The notes under the pieces were generated by a model. That model saw nothing but the letters and a program-made list of their open reading frames with translations, searched no databases and was not told where the DNA came from. Positions 40,643-50,709 of a stretch of DNA of 64,000 bases are shown piece after piece. Positions within the stretch are counted from its first letter, which is position 1; the number at the start of each line of letters is the position of its first letter. The stretch is taken from contig JARGSG010000054.1 in the NCBI GenBank assembly GCA_030374805.1, forward strand, positions 310,001 to 374,000, read 5' to 3'. This stretch comes from Gracilaria gracilis (Eukaryota; Rhodophyta; Florideophyceae; Gracilariales; Gracilariaceae). A program made the translations under genes and the position numbers.

Positions 40643-43552
40643 ATGCGTTCTCGTTTTGCACTCTTCCTGATCATTCTCGCAACGATATGCTTTTATCCAT
40701 CAAGTGCAACTGAATGGTCAAAGTTGAAGAAATGTCATGATCTGGGCTTTTGTCGGCGTCAACGCCTTTTCTCACCATCATCAGATGTGATTTACAAATT
40801 GGCCAAGGATACTATATCTCTAACGCAATGGAGAGGTCACAATGCCGTCAAGGCAATCCTCAGTGCTAAGGATCGCCCTTCCTTCGTGGTCATAATAATT
40901 GCTTTTGCGAATGGTGTTTATCGCATCGTCGTAGATGACGCTGCCTCACCGAAATATGAGCGACACGTCGTGAAGGATGTGATTATGCCTCAGGTGACTG
41001 CTATGACTTTGAAGGATCAATACATTGTCGTTGGTGATGAAAAAGCAGAAATTGTCATTGACGGTCTTCCGTCGAAGATGCTCCTCTACTATGAGCCGTT
41101 CCGAGTGGATTTCATGCGCAGTGAAAGTGATACAGTTTTGGCCTCTTTCAATTCGGAGTCCATGCTTCTCGTAGAAAACTTCTTGGAGAAACCAACCCCC
41201 CCCGAAGAAACTTATGTACAATCACCTGACTCAGAGGAAAGCAAGGACTCTGAACCGGAAGGCTACAAAACTGATGGCAAAGACGATGAACCTGATGATG
41301 AAAACATGGACGACGATCATGTTGATGACTTTCATGACGAAATGCCACATGAAGGCAGCAATCAAGAAAACACTTCAAACTCGACAACCTGTGATGGTTG
41401 CTGGGAAGAAACCTTTCAGAGCCATACTGATTCAAAACCTCGTGGCCCAGAGTCGATAGGAGTAGATGTTTCCTTCCCGTTTGCCAATCATCTATACGGA
41501 ATACCAGAGCGCACCGTAAGGTTTTCATTAGAAGACACGATTGGTGAGAATAACAGCATCTTGTCCGAGCCGTTTCGCCTTTACAATCTAGATATTTTCG
41601 AGTTTGAGCTTGTCAAACCACTTGGTCTATATGGTTCAATCCCATTTCTATTTGCTCGAAATGGCGAGGAAAACTCAGGTTTCTTGTGGTTGAATACAGC
41701 TGAGACCTACTTAGACATCAAGACCGTGGCAGAAGGACGGCATTCTCATTGGTTTTCTGAGACTGGCTTGATTGACACTTTCTTCCTCCCTGGTCCAACG
41801 GCCAGTGATGTGTTTGAACAATATCTATGGTTAACGGGAGTCCCAGCGATGCCGCAAAGATTTTCGCTAGGATATCATCAGTGTCGGTGGAACTATCGTG
41901 ATGAGAAAGATTCCAAAGCCGTAGACGCCAAATTCGATGAACTGAATCTGCCTTATGATGTTCTTTGGCTGGACATTGAACATACTAATGGGAAACGGTA
42001 CTTCACATGGGATTATGAACGTTTTCCCGATCCTTCCGGGCTCATGAATCATATTGCTGCTCGAGGTCGTAAAATGGTCACCATCATTGATCCTCACATC
42101 AAGCGGGATAATAAGTTCCCTATTCACCGAATGGCACAAGAACAAAAGCTTTATGTGATGAAGCCCGACGGGAAACCATTCGATGGTTGGTGTTGGCCGG
42201 GGTCTTCAAGCTACTTCGACTTTTCTAGTTCGCGGGTGCGCGAGGTTTGGGCTTCGTTGTTTAGTCCAACGCATTATCCACATTATTGCAATCATCTGTA
42301 CACATGGAATGATATGAATGAGCCATCGGTTTTCAATGGGCCTGAAGGCACAATGCAAAAAGATATGCTTCATGAAGGAAATGTTGAGCACCGGCATCTG
42401 CATAATATTTACGGTCACTACTTCTTTCAAGCCACATATGAAGGTATACTGAAGGGGCACGGGGGTAATGATCGCCCGTTTGTGCTATCACGAAGTTTCT
42501 ATGCGGGAAGCCAAAGATATGGGGCTATATGGACTGGTGACAACTCTGCTGTCTGGGGCCATCTTGAAAGCTCTGTCCGTATGCTTTTATCCTTGCAAGT
42601 AAGCGGGATGACATTTTCAGGAGCTGATATAGGAGGCTTTTTTGGAAATCCATCGGCAGAGCTCACCACAAGATGGTATCAAGCAGCAGCCTTTCAACCT
42701 TTCTTCCGAGGCCATTCCCATCTGGACACAAATCGTCGAGAGCCTTGGGTATTTGGTGATCCTTACACCTCTCACATAGCCAACGCAGTGAAAGCTCGAT
42801 ATTCCTATCTTCCTTTCTGGTACACACTTTTTGCAGGTCATTCACTTGGGGCTAGTTACGGGTTTGAGGAAAGTGCAAGGGGGCCTCCCATGCGACCGTT
42901 GTGGTGGCATTTTCCAAACGATTCAGAGGCTGACTCCAATGAAAGGCAATGGCTCGTTGGGAATGCATTACTACTAGCTCCAGTTTTGGAAGATGGTGTT
43001 TCTAATCATAAGGTTTATATTCCGCCTGGCGAAGTCTGGTACGACCTTTACAACCCTGATGCACCTGGTAAGAAAGTAGAAGAATCCGGAAGCACCGAAA
43101 TGAAAGTCATGTTGGACAGAATGATCGCGTTCCAGAGAGGGGGTACAATCGTACCTAAGCAAGAACGTTGCCGCCGTAGTACGGCTGCAATGGCTTATGA
43201 TCCTTTCACTCTTGTCATAGCGCTGAATGGTAAGAGAGAAGCCAAAGGAGAACTGTATATGGATGACGGAAGGTCGTTCAACTATAAGTCAGGCGCTTAT
43301 GCTGTGAGACGGTTCATTTTCGAAGGAGGAGAGCTTAGCGGAGAAATTGTCTCTGGCGGAACCGCAACGTTTGATGGGGACGGCGCTGACATTGAGCGGG
43401 TTACAATTTTGGGATATGGAGAACCTCCAAAGCAAGTTTCTTCAGATTCAAACGCCATTGATTTTGTGTATTCGAAGAAGTCAGGCGTACTCACTCTACA
43501 AAATGTGAGGCTAAAAGCTGCTAAAGGAAACTGGAAGATAAGAATCCGATGA
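40643..43552 (+). CDS. ER glucosidase II alpha subunit (GH31), ~969 aa
   Basis: Removes the two inner alpha-1,3 glucoses from N-glycans in the ER and drives calnexin-cycle quality control. I chose the ATG at 40643 because it begins a clear signal peptide (MRSRFALFLIILATICFYPSSA); the frame stays open back to 40373 without a targeting signal. GH31 landmarks: WEETFQSHTDSKPRGPES, the VLWLDIEHTNGKRYFTWD segment, WNDMNEPSVFNGPE with nucleophile Asp557, AIWTGDNSAVWGHLE with acid/base Asp633, and FFRGHSHLDTNRREPW. An acidic insert (about 195-255, Asp/Glu-rich) lies before the catalytic part, as in other alpha subunits. There is no C-terminal retention signal (ends IRIR), as expected when the beta subunit supplies it. 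Single exon. Confidence 0.95.
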   Translation: MRSRFALFLIILATICFYPSSATEWSKLKKCHDLGFCRRQRLFSPSSDVIYKLAKDTISLTQWRGHNAVKAILSAKDRPSFVVIIIAFANGVYRIVVDDAASPKYERHVVKDVIMPQVTAMTLKDQYIVVGDEKAEIVIDGLPSKMLLYYEPFRVDFMRSESDTVLASFNSESMLLVENFLEKPTPPEETYVQSPDSEESKDSEPEGYKTDGKDDEPDDENMDDDHVDDFHDEMPHEGSNQENTSNSTTCDGCWEETFQSHTDSKPRGPESIGVDVSFPFANHLYGIPERTVRFSLEDTIGENNSILSEPFRLYNLDIFEFELVKPLGLYGSIPFLFARNGEENSGFLWLNTAETYLDIKTVAEGRHSHWFSETGLIDTFFLPGPTASDVFEQYLWLTGVPAMPQRFSLGYHQCRWNYRDEKDSKAVDAKFDELNLPYDVLWLDIEHTNGKRYFTWDYERFPDPSGLMNHIAARGRKMVTIIDPHIKRDNKFPIHRMAQEQKLYVMKPDGKPFDGWCWPGSSSYFDFSSSRVREVWASLFSPTHYPHYCNHLYTWNDMNEPSVFNGPEGTMQKDMLHEGNVEHRHLHNIYGHYFFQATYEGILKGHGGNDRPFVLSRSFYAGSQRYGAIWTGDNSAVWGHLESSVRMLLSLQVSGMTFSGADIGGFFGNPSAELTTRWYQAAAFQPFFRGHSHLDTNRREPWVFGDPYTSHIANAVKARYSYLPFWYTLFAGHSLGASYGFEESARGPPMRPLWWHFPNDSEADSNERQWLVGNALLLAPVLEDGVSNHKVYIPPGEVWYDLYNPDAPGKKVEESGSTEMKVMLDRMIAFQRGGTIVPKQERCRRSTAAMAYDPFTLVIALNGKREAKGELYMDDGRSFNYKSGAYAVRRFIFEGGELSGEIVSGGTATFDGDGADIERVTILGYGEPPKQVSSDSNAIDFVYSKKSGVLTLQNVRLKAAKGNWKIRIR

Positions 43553-44066
43553 AGTGCTTCCATATAAACTGAGAGCCTCGCTAAGTTATCAAGGGTAATA
43601 TAACAGACTAATACATAGCTTGATGTCAAAGTATGACACTACCGTTGGTAGCGTTACCTGTACTGGAATGTACTGGAACAATCTCACATCGAAACAATCA
43701 GTACACTGGTTCATATACTACATCAAAAAGTGCACTTTTGGCCTTCCGCGAAGCAAGCTAGTACATGCTATTGTAGATCACATGAAGCATGCTAGATAGT
43801 TTCCCAGCTCGGACCACTGATTCGTCCTTTTCCATTGTCGTCTTGGTCACCATCTTGTTGATGGTCGTGATACTCGAAAAGCTGGCGACACCCTCGTACC
43901 CGCTCTCTTGCTGACAGAGTACAGGTGTGTAGGGATTCATGCGACATAGTATCGACAAGGAAAATTACAGAAATACATGGCCCCCAAGAACTCATTGATG
44001 TGTCGAGCTGAGCTTGTTCGCGCAGCTTGACTCTTCCCACTTCATGAACTGCCCAGAGTTTGCACT
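43553..44066. other. Spacer, nothing recognised
   Basis: Contains TACCGTTGGTAGCGTTACC near 43641-43659; no gene seen. Confidence 0.35.
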
Positions 44067-44879
44067 ATGATGCGTTCCAATCTGCTTGAGAAGTACGGAC
44101 CATGTGCGCTTGTGACGGGAGCATCATCTGGAATCGGCGCCGAATTCGCTCTACAGCTGGCAGCACAGGGCTTTGAACTAGTGATTACAGCGAGGAGGAA
44201 GGAGCGATTGGAACAGCTTTCCGAGACATTACGTGGGGAGTTTAACGTAAATGTTACTATCGTAGAGCTGGATCTTGTGGAGCATGGATGTGTAGAACGA
44301 CTTGTCGAAGCTACAAAGCATTTGGAAATTGGACTGTTGATAAACAATGCGGGTATGGCCCTCACAGGAGCGTTTATGAAGAGTGAGGTGACTGAGTGTG
44401 AAAAGTTGATCGCACTCAATGTTCGCGCTGTTACGTCATTAGCACGAACGTTTGGTAGACTGATGTGCGAAAGGGGACGTGGTGGAATTCTATTCGTGAG
44501 CAGTTTGGCGTCGTCGGGCGTACCATACTTGTCAGTGTACTCTGCATCAAAGGCCTTCGTATCCTGTTTAGGGAATGCGTTGAGAGAGGAATTGCGCGTG
44601 TTCAATGTAGAGGTTATGGTTCTGGAACCAGGCTTTGTACACACCGAGATGACGAGCAGTGGGAATGGGACCTTCACGGCCGTGAAGAAGGGAAACATGA
44701 TGCTGGTTGACGAATGTGTGGAGAAAGCGTTGGGTTCGTTTGGCAAGAGCGCTGTGGTTACCCCGGGATTCATCAATGTGCTGCTGAGTATTTTGCGATC
44801 TCTGATACCGACCCGGCTTGTGATGTGGCTGGTGGCGCGGATGGTTAGGAGCTCGAACGCAGAGGTTGACCGCTTATAG
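44067..44879 (+). CDS. Short-chain dehydrogenase/reductase, 270 aa
   Basis: NAD(P)-dependent classical SDR. Cofactor motif TGASSGIG (17-24), NNAG (93-96), the Ser-containing strand FVSSLAS (143-149), and the catalytic YSASK (Tyr158, Lys162) are all present, followed by EPGFVHTEM. An Arg-Arg pair after the second strand (TARRKERL) favours NADP(H). The C-terminal third carries a hydrophobic segment (INVLLSILRSLIPTRLVMWLVARMV, in part), suggesting membrane association, as in 3-ketoacyl-CoA or 3-ketosphinganine reductases. The overall sequence also resembles bacterial DltE-like SDRs, so the substrate is open. Confidence 0.88.
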   Translation: MMRSNLLEKYGPCALVTGASSGIGAEFALQLAAQGFELVITARRKERLEQLSETLRGEFNVNVTIVELDLVEHGCVERLVEATKHLEIGLLINNAGMALTGAFMKSEVTECEKLIALNVRAVTSLARTFGRLMCERGRGGILFVSSLASSGVPYLSVYSASKAFVSCLGNALREELRVFNVEVMVLEPGFVHTEMTSSGNGTFTAVKKGNMMLVDECVEKALGSFGKSAVVTPGFINVLLSILRSLIPTRLVMWLVARMVRSSNAEVDRL

Positions 44880-45221
44880 CCGTGCTGTGCATATTAAACG
44901 AAAACGCCCTTTTTGTGCCATTTCGGAAGAGGCGCAGCCAAAATGGCCGTCAGTTTGGAGAAGTTTCATGTAAACGAGATGCAACCGGCCGTGTTGTCTC
45001 TCTGCGTCAGAATAGCATGCCAAGGCCTTACTGTTGGCTTCATCGGGTGGCGCCACCCTTGGGACCACAACATGCGCTTCGACCTGCGCTTCACTGGTGT
45101 GCCGTCTTCAACATCATCATATTGTGTCCGCTCACTCTAGTTCCTTGAATCAATCTTCAGTTCTGTTTCACTTTCACTTCCGTTTCACTGTCTTTTCGAC
45201 ATTGTAAGCCATACTATATCT
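44880..45221. other. Spacer SDR-sulfur transporter
   Basis: A 75-codon frame at 44913-45140 has no recognised motif; no feature called. Confidence 0.3.
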
Positions 45222-46193
45222 TTGTTTATCTCATCGTTTCGAAGAATGGTCTTCACGCCTCTCCACGCCGTAATTGGTGGCGCTCTGATCGGGCTCGCTG
45301 CCTTTTGGAACGCCAGTTTGAACGGTCTCGTGACAGGAGTCGCCGGAACTCTGAACAGTTGTCTCACCCTTGACCAATTCGCAGTATCATTTGTAGCTGG
45401 ATTAGCATCATCTACTTATGCACTGCAAACTCTCATAGACGCTTTCCCACCAGAAGATGTACTCTCGTCCATACCCACTGAGCTCCTAGTTCTTTCAGGC
45501 ATCCTAGTGGGAGCCGGAACACGAATTGGAAACGGCTGTACATCAGGTCATGGTATTTGCGGCCTCGCCCGATTGAGTACCCGGTCGCTCGTCGCGGTGC
45601 TTACCTTCATGGTGGTTGCAATGACTGTTGCCACTCTAAACCCATTTATTCATTTCCCGATACAGTCTTCGGCGCCATCTCTCTCAGCCACACGCCTAGC
45701 TGTTCTTGCAACACTTTCTCTTTCAATTCCGCCTCTTCTTGCGATGCTCAAGGCGAAGGTGGCTCTTCGTTTCTCACTAGGAATCATCTTTGCTGCCGGG
45801 TTGATAATTTCTGGCATGTGGCATCCCTCCAAGACATTGGGCTTCCTTCGAATTCCGTTACCGTTCGATAAGGCTCCAAGTTGGGATCCTAGTCTGCCTT
45901 TTGTGTTTGTCGGTGCATTACCGGTCGCCTTTGCTGGCTTTCAACCAATACTCAACGGGATCAAACCGTTGCTTGCAGAAAAGCATTCCTTCCCGACAAG
46001 AACAGATATTGACAAGAGGCTGTTGCTCGGAAGTGCAATGTTTGGTGCGGGATGGGGTCTGATTGGAATGTGCCCTGGACCAGCACTTGTTTATGCAGGG
46101 AAGTTTCCAGGAGTACCAGCATTGACATATCTGTTATCTATGATTGGAGGCAGTTTTGGCGCACGAACGATACTCAATGTTTTGGGTATGTGA
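45222..46193 (+). CDS. YeeE/YedE-type sulfur (thiosulfate-like) transporter, 323 aa
   Basis: Membrane protein with about nine to ten hydrophobic segments in two related halves. The first half has GAGTRIGNGCTSGHGICG (about 97-114), the second FGAGWGLIGMCPGPALV (274-290). These paired glycine-rich re-entrant motifs with a single cysteine each are the hallmark of the YeeE/YedE (DUF395, TsuA) family, which takes up thiosulfate in bacteria. Cys47, Cys106 and Cys284 are candidates for the three-cysteine relay described in TsuA; this positional match is my inference. The family is mostly prokaryotic but known in some algae, oomycetes and fungi, so past horizontal transfer is likely. An alternative start is at 45246. 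Substrate and membrane are not determinable from sequence. Confidence 0.9.
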   Translation: MFISSFRRMVFTPLHAVIGGALIGLAAFWNASLNGLVTGVAGTLNSCLTLDQFAVSFVAGLASSTYALQTLIDAFPPEDVLSSIPTELLVLSGILVGAGTRIGNGCTSGHGICGLARLSTRSLVAVLTFMVVAMTVATLNPFIHFPIQSSAPSLSATRLAVLATLSLSIPPLLAMLKAKVALRFSLGIIFAAGLIISGMWHPSKTLGFLRIPLPFDKAPSWDPSLPFVFVGALPVAFAGFQPILNGIKPLLAEKHSFPTRTDIDKRLLLGSAMFGAGWGLIGMCPGPALVYAGKFPGVPALTYLLSMIGGSFGARTILNVLGM

Positions 46194-46827
46194 TGGAAAC
46201 CCCTCGATTGGATACAACTGTTACTCTTGAATATGCGATCTCTCTACAATAACAAGTCCGCTGAGACGTAAAAGCATCATGCTGCATATGATGTGGCATA
46301 TCGGCACATACTGTCGTACATATGAATTTTCGCGAAGTTTCGACGTTTTGCTTGTTTTGCCCTTAGGTCTTTTTCGTCGTTCTCTACTTCATGTAGAGGG
46401 AGACTGTTCAAGACGAAAGCTAGGTCCACGGAGTGTAGAATTAGTTTGTTCTTTCTTCTGCATTGCACTAGCTAGAGAATGAACGCCGATAAAAACTTTC
46501 TCGACAATTATTCTTTCCTTTTTCTGAAGCACAGAAGCAAGGCAAATCCCTTCATGGGGGGGCGCGAATGTGAACGAAGACTGCTTTGGCTGATGGAGGG
46601 CGTTCAAGACTGTCTTTATCCATACCTTGCACAGTAGATCTTCCACTGAATGACTGTGTACACTCGAGTACACCCAGTGATTGCGTAGAAATCTATTAGA
46701 TACGTTTCAACACAGCAAACAACAATTTTACTCAATAAATTCTAAATCATTGTGTAACAAACCAAATAGAGATAGTTCAATGCAAAGCACACAGCAAATG
46801 CGTAGTGATCATACTACGCATCCAATA
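46194..46827. other. Spacer left of the pogo-like element
   Basis: AT-leaning, no gene or RNA recognised. Confidence 0.35.
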
Positions 46828-49045
46828 TATGTCCAACCCTTAAATCGACAAGGGACCAAAATTTCGGGGACTATCTTCAGTAAACTGGCTCTATCTCAGG
46901 CTCAGTTTTCTCGATCGGCTCCAAACTCTGCCCACAGGCAGCCAAGACATTCTCCAATCACCCGTCCTGAGGAGAAAACACGACAGTCTTTACGGAGCGC
47001 GCTACTCTTTCTACAAGCAACTGCTTCACAGAGCTCAAAAACAATGATTCATTAAATTGAACAAGAAATATGCGCGTTGCAATCCAGATATCCGTTCACA
47101 GATTTCAAACGCTTGAACACCCATTTGCGTTCACCTCGCATCCTAAAACCCCCATCAACTTTCCCACACGCGCTCTCGCTCCTCTAGCCTCTCTGCGGGC
47201 CTTCCTTGACTTTTCAAGGCGATGGCGTCGGACGTCTCGTTGTAGCGCTAGCTGAACAAGACGCATTATGTCCACCTTTGGCTCTTTATACGCCACCGCC
47301 AGCTATCGGGCCTCCGCGGCTCTCTGTTTCGCGTGCCGAGCAACTGCGCGTTGCTTAACGGCTGCCAAGACCGCGTCAAAAGTCCAGTGTGCACCTGCTG
47401 TCGTATTAATTCGCACATGTTCTTCCTCCTCCACGAGGGCGTATTGAAGCAATGTACGATGACGCTTCCTGAAAAACTCTATTAACTCCTTCACCTTCAC
47501 CGGACTTACTCTTCTTCCATTCATATCTACCATGTACTTCTGCCGCGGGGGGCCAGATTCGGCTTCAGTAACTCCTGGTCCCATATACCCGTCTTGTGAA
47601 ATCCTGAGCGTAGGTTGGTGGCAATGTGTGAATTGGAGTACGCGTTGCTTATGAATTGGCCTACATCAAAAGCGTTGAGCTTTAACTTCTGTCGCGCAGC
47701 CTTGTGAAGCTCGTGCTGTAGATGGGACTTGTAAGAACTGAAAACGCTTACATCCAGCGGCTGCGTTATGTGCGGTGTATGGGCAGGGAGGGCGATGACA
47801 ATTATACTGTTCTCCTTCAAAAGCTTCAATGTCTGGTACTGCACATGGGCTCCTTACCCATCCAGCAATAGAAGTAAGCGCTGACCGTTCTTTCGCAATG
47901 TCTTCGTTTCCTCTACGAACCCACGCGCCCATTGAAATACAGTTTCCGTGTCCGCTCCTGGTGGGTTACGATGAAAAAGGTAACAGGGGGGCAATACTGA
48001 ATGGAGTGATTGGACTTCCCCTCTAACGCGGCGAAAATGTGTGAGCTTTCCTGGAAAGATGATGGCGGGTTTGTATACAGTTCCATCTGCAGCGCCGACG
48101 GACATTACTGTCACTCTGTCAAGTGCTCCTTTCGTGGATAGGGCCTTCTGGATCAGTCGTGCACCAACTGCGCCAACGCCCTTCCGGAGGCTTCTTCCTT
48201 TCATTTTATCAAACGAGGATCCGGATTGATCGGTGTTGAAGATATGCCGGGGCTCCTTGATGTTGTAACGTATTAGCGCTGCCTCTACTCTGGCTATGTG
48301 TTCGGTAAGGTTTTCTGGAGTAACGGCCTTCACGCGTTTGTCGTCCATGAGCTGCACATGCTGGACCTGAAGGTCGTTACGCCTGAGGAATGCGGTGACC
48401 CAATTGTTGGATGGACGATTGTTGTTGAATCCCACTTTTTCCTGTTGTGCTGGTGGTAATAGGGAAACGTAATCCTGTACTAAGTCTCGGATGCCTTGTC
48501 TGGTTAGGGGAGTATTGTTGTCCGCGTAATAGAGAATCAGTTCGGCAATTGTGTTCTCTTCGTCTGCCGTTAAGGCTGTAGGACGGCCTTTGGGAGTGAG
48601 TTGCGGGTGAATATCTGTGGGGTGTACTGGTTGGGAAGCTGGATATCGTCGATTCCATGATGTAAATGTTCGACGGAGTAAACCCACACTGACCGAATGG
48701 TCCTTTGATAGCACATGCCACGAAGTTTGTTTCGAAAAACGCTCGTAAACGGCGGTTTGCAAAACCGCGTATCGTGAGTCCATTCTTCTTCGATGGAACG
48801 GTTTCCATCGCTGCGGGCGACTCCGGTGACGCGCGGTGTCCAAAGCTACATCGTTTGAAAGCTGAAAGCGCGCGCTTTTTGAAAATGACTTTACATTGTC
48901 TAACGTAATACCTGTTGGTGCGATACGCGAGATAGAATGCGTAGTGTTTACTCTTCTACTCTACTCCTAGTGCCAAATCGTCGAAACTGGGGGAAGAACA
49001 GCTTTGTCGATTTTAGGATATCTGCCGATTTAAGGGTTGGACGGA
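46828..49045 (-). mobile_element. Pogo/Tigger-like DNA transposon, inactive copy
   Basis: Terminal inverted repeats: GTCCAACCCTTAAATCGACA at 46831-46850 and its reverse complement at 49023-49042, matching at 19 of 20 positions. Both are preceded outward by 3 nt starting with T and then TA (46826-46827 and 49046-49047), consistent with the TA target duplication of Tc1/mariner/pogo elements. The enclosed 2.2 kb carries a broken pogo-type DDE transposase on the minus strand. Confidence 0.78.
47303..48843 (-). pseudogene. Broken pogo-type DDE transposase
   Basis: From 48843 the frame encodes a helix-turn-helix region (about 30-65, with SWHVLSKDHSVSVGLLRRTF), a second DNA-binding part (NTPLTRQGIRDLV), then the DDE_1 catalytic domain: IFNTDQSGSSFDK gives the first Asp. 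A TAA (47851-47853 region) interrupts right after LLLLLDG, the second catalytic Asp. The homology resumes in the same frame in 47527-47844 with LPAHTPHITQPLDVSVF (third Asp). A frame change near 47545-47560, at a C/G run, moves the C-terminal part (47303-47584, VDMNGRRVSPVKVKELIEFFRKR) into another frame. So there is at least one nonsense mutation and one frameshift: not an active enzyme unless suppressed or misread. Confidence 0.85.
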
Positions 49046-49090
49046 TACCGTCGAACCTCAAGGTTCCAATGTTTCATCATCCGACCCTAC

Positions 49091-49108
49091 AGTACGAAGC
49101 TTCGTACT
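49091..49108. repeat. Perfect 18-bp palindrome at the PIF insertion site
   Basis: AGTACGAAGCTTCGTACT reads the same on both strands. Its last three bases are the ACT target duplication of the PIF-like element. Confidence 0.9.
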
Positions 49109-49335
49109 GGGTGAATTCGGAAATCCCCAGATCGCCAAAGCGTCAAATATTTGGCGCTGTGGTCATCCATTCGGATATAGCTAACCAGAGTACAGTTAAA
49201 AGAGATTTCAGTAACGGAGTAGTTCGTCGCGCTTCGAAATTTGCTGAGCTTTCGCTCGCGCGGGCCTTGCCCTGCGGGCAAAAGCTCGCTAACGCTCGCA
49301 TTCGCGCACTTGGCTCCTCGGGCTTCGGCCCGCGC

Positions 49336-50601
49336 TCAACAATTAGATACTGGATTGTATGTAGAGCGAATTTGATTCCTTCCCATTGTCCTTGTTCGGT
49401 AGTTAAGTAAACGAACAGCAAGCTCTATGATGATTCCCCGTCTTTTTGCATCAGTTGCAAGGGTCGCCTTTAAGCGAGAAAATGGACCCTTGATTGCCCG
49501 GATTCCCCATTCAGCACTTTGCCGTTCACTTGGCATTATCCTCTGTAAAATGAGGTCGATTGCTGCGAGCTCTGCAGATTCAGGAACGCCATTTGTTTCG
49601 TTGGACTTACGTGCACGCAGTATCTTTCCATTTGTGCATGATGTGTTGTTCACAAAAGCAGAATCACGCAGAATGGCCATCCCCGGTGGAGTCATATCGT
49701 CCGAAAGCTTCGGATAGTACAGTCCTGAAACACCTGCTAGTTTTGTATCATGCCAGCTTCCCGGGAAGTTTATAGCGGCATGGATGATTTCTCCAAAGAA
49801 GTTGAAAACAAAAAGGTTGGTTACCTCCTCCTGTTGCGTGTAGCCCTCATAGTACGCATTTTGTATATTCACATCGCCATAGTTCTGGCATTTGAAGCGG
49901 CCTCCATCTGTTACACCAAACACTCCACCCAATAACGGCCCAAACTGACGGTTGTTGTGTAGCAGTGATGCGGATTTCTTCTGTTCTTCTACCGTTGGCC
50001 AACGAATTTCAAAAAGCGTTGCGTTCTGGCTACGGGCAGCTTTCACAAGAACGTACAACGAGTAGTCCAACCAGACGCTGAGCGACGGTGGTGTAATGCC
50101 AAAGAATGGACATAACTGGTAAGCCTTACAAGTAGTTTTAAGGTCATTCAAAGCAAGGCCAAAAATATCAATCGATTTCAGAAACGGTTTGCGTCCTCTT
50201 CGAGAATTACCTGTACGGTAAGGGCTGCCATGGAAGGTTTGGTTTCTTGCTGCACAAAATATTGGGAGCAAGTCCTGCAAAACGATGTCACGCGTAAAGT
50301 TCGTTGTGACTATGAAGTCATCATCGGTACCAGAGAACAGAATCCTCTGCCAGGGGGTTTGTTCCGTTGATATCACCGGGTGTATCAAACCCTTGCGCGT
50401 GTAGTGGGCGGAACGATGTCCTCTGTTGAACCGCCGCGAGCGCTTTTTCAGTACTACCGAGACGCACAAGGTGACGGAGTAGGTGGCAATACAGGCTGCA
50501 AGAGCTTCTTTCTGCTCTCTCAATTCCATTGGAATGTTGGGGCTGATCATGGGAATGTGGTGGACGGTTTGGCAGGTTGAATGGACCCTCGGAGGGTCCA
50601 T
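49336..50601 (-). CDS. PIF/Harbinger-type DDE endonuclease transposase, 421 aa
   Basis: Intact frame inside the PIF-like element. The catalytic acids fit the DDE_Tnp_4 pattern: FGVTDGGRFKC (first Asp), NFPGSWHDTKLAG (second Asp), and SAEWGIRAIKGPFSRLK (Glu). ILRDSAFVN, between the second Asp and the Glu, matches the family's conserved D-x-A/G-Y/F block. The N-terminal third has a helical region (SLNDLKTTC-like) preceding the catalytic core. The start codon (50599-50601) is part of a 9-bp inverted repeat at 50581-50601, so a hairpin forms over the start. No breaks, so the copy may be recent. Confidence 0.88.
   Translation of the reverse strand: MDPPRVHSTCQTVHHIPMISPNIPMELREQKEALAACIATYSVTLCVSVVLKKRSRRFNRGHRSAHYTRKGLIHPVISTEQTPWQRILFSGTDDDFIVTTNFTRDIVLQDLLPIFCAARNQTFHGSPYRTGNSRRGRKPFLKSIDIFGLALNDLKTTCKAYQLCPFFGITPPSLSVWLDYSLYVLVKAARSQNATLFEIRWPTVEEQKKSASLLHNNRQFGPLLGGVFGVTDGGRFKCQNYGDVNIQNAYYEGYTQQEEVTNLFVFNFFGEIIHAAINFPGSWHDTKLAGVSGLYYPKLSDDMTPPGMAILRDSAFVNNTSCTNGKILRARKSNETNGVPESAELAAIDLILQRIMPSERQSAEWGIRAIKGPFSRLKATLATDAKRRGIIIELAVRLLNYRTRTMGRNQIRSTYNPVSNC
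50581..50601. repeat. 9-bp inverted repeat over the PIF transposase start codon
   Basis: ATGGACCCT (50581-50589) and AGGGTCCAT (50593-50601) pair around CGG. The right arm contains the transposase start codon on the minus strand. Confidence 0.85.
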
Positions 50602-50709
50602 TCAGGGCGTCAAATCTGGCGGCACAGCGGCCAAATTCTGAGCCACTTGGCCCTTCTTTATTGGCCCTTATTTGGCAGTTTGACCGCCGGCTAATTTCCG
50701 AATGCACCC

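Larger units (their letters stand above)
49109..50709 (-). mobile_element. PIF/Harbinger-like DNA transposon with TIRs and 3-bp target duplication
   Basis: Ends read GGGTGAATTCGGAAAT (from 49109) and, on the other strand from 50709, GGGTGCATTCGGAAAT: 15 of 16 positions match. The element is flanked by ACT on both sides (49106-49108 and 50710-50712), a 3-bp target duplication as PIF/Harbinger elements make, although the usual target is TTA/TAA-like. It is 1,601 bp long, with one intact DDE_4-type gene. No Myb/SANT-type second gene is present, so this copy may need a partner supplied from elsewhere. Confidence 0.85.

Noticed and set aside
48937..49410. 157-codon plus-strand frame across the pogo end and PIF end
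   Set aside because: Spans two transposon termini and has no homology.
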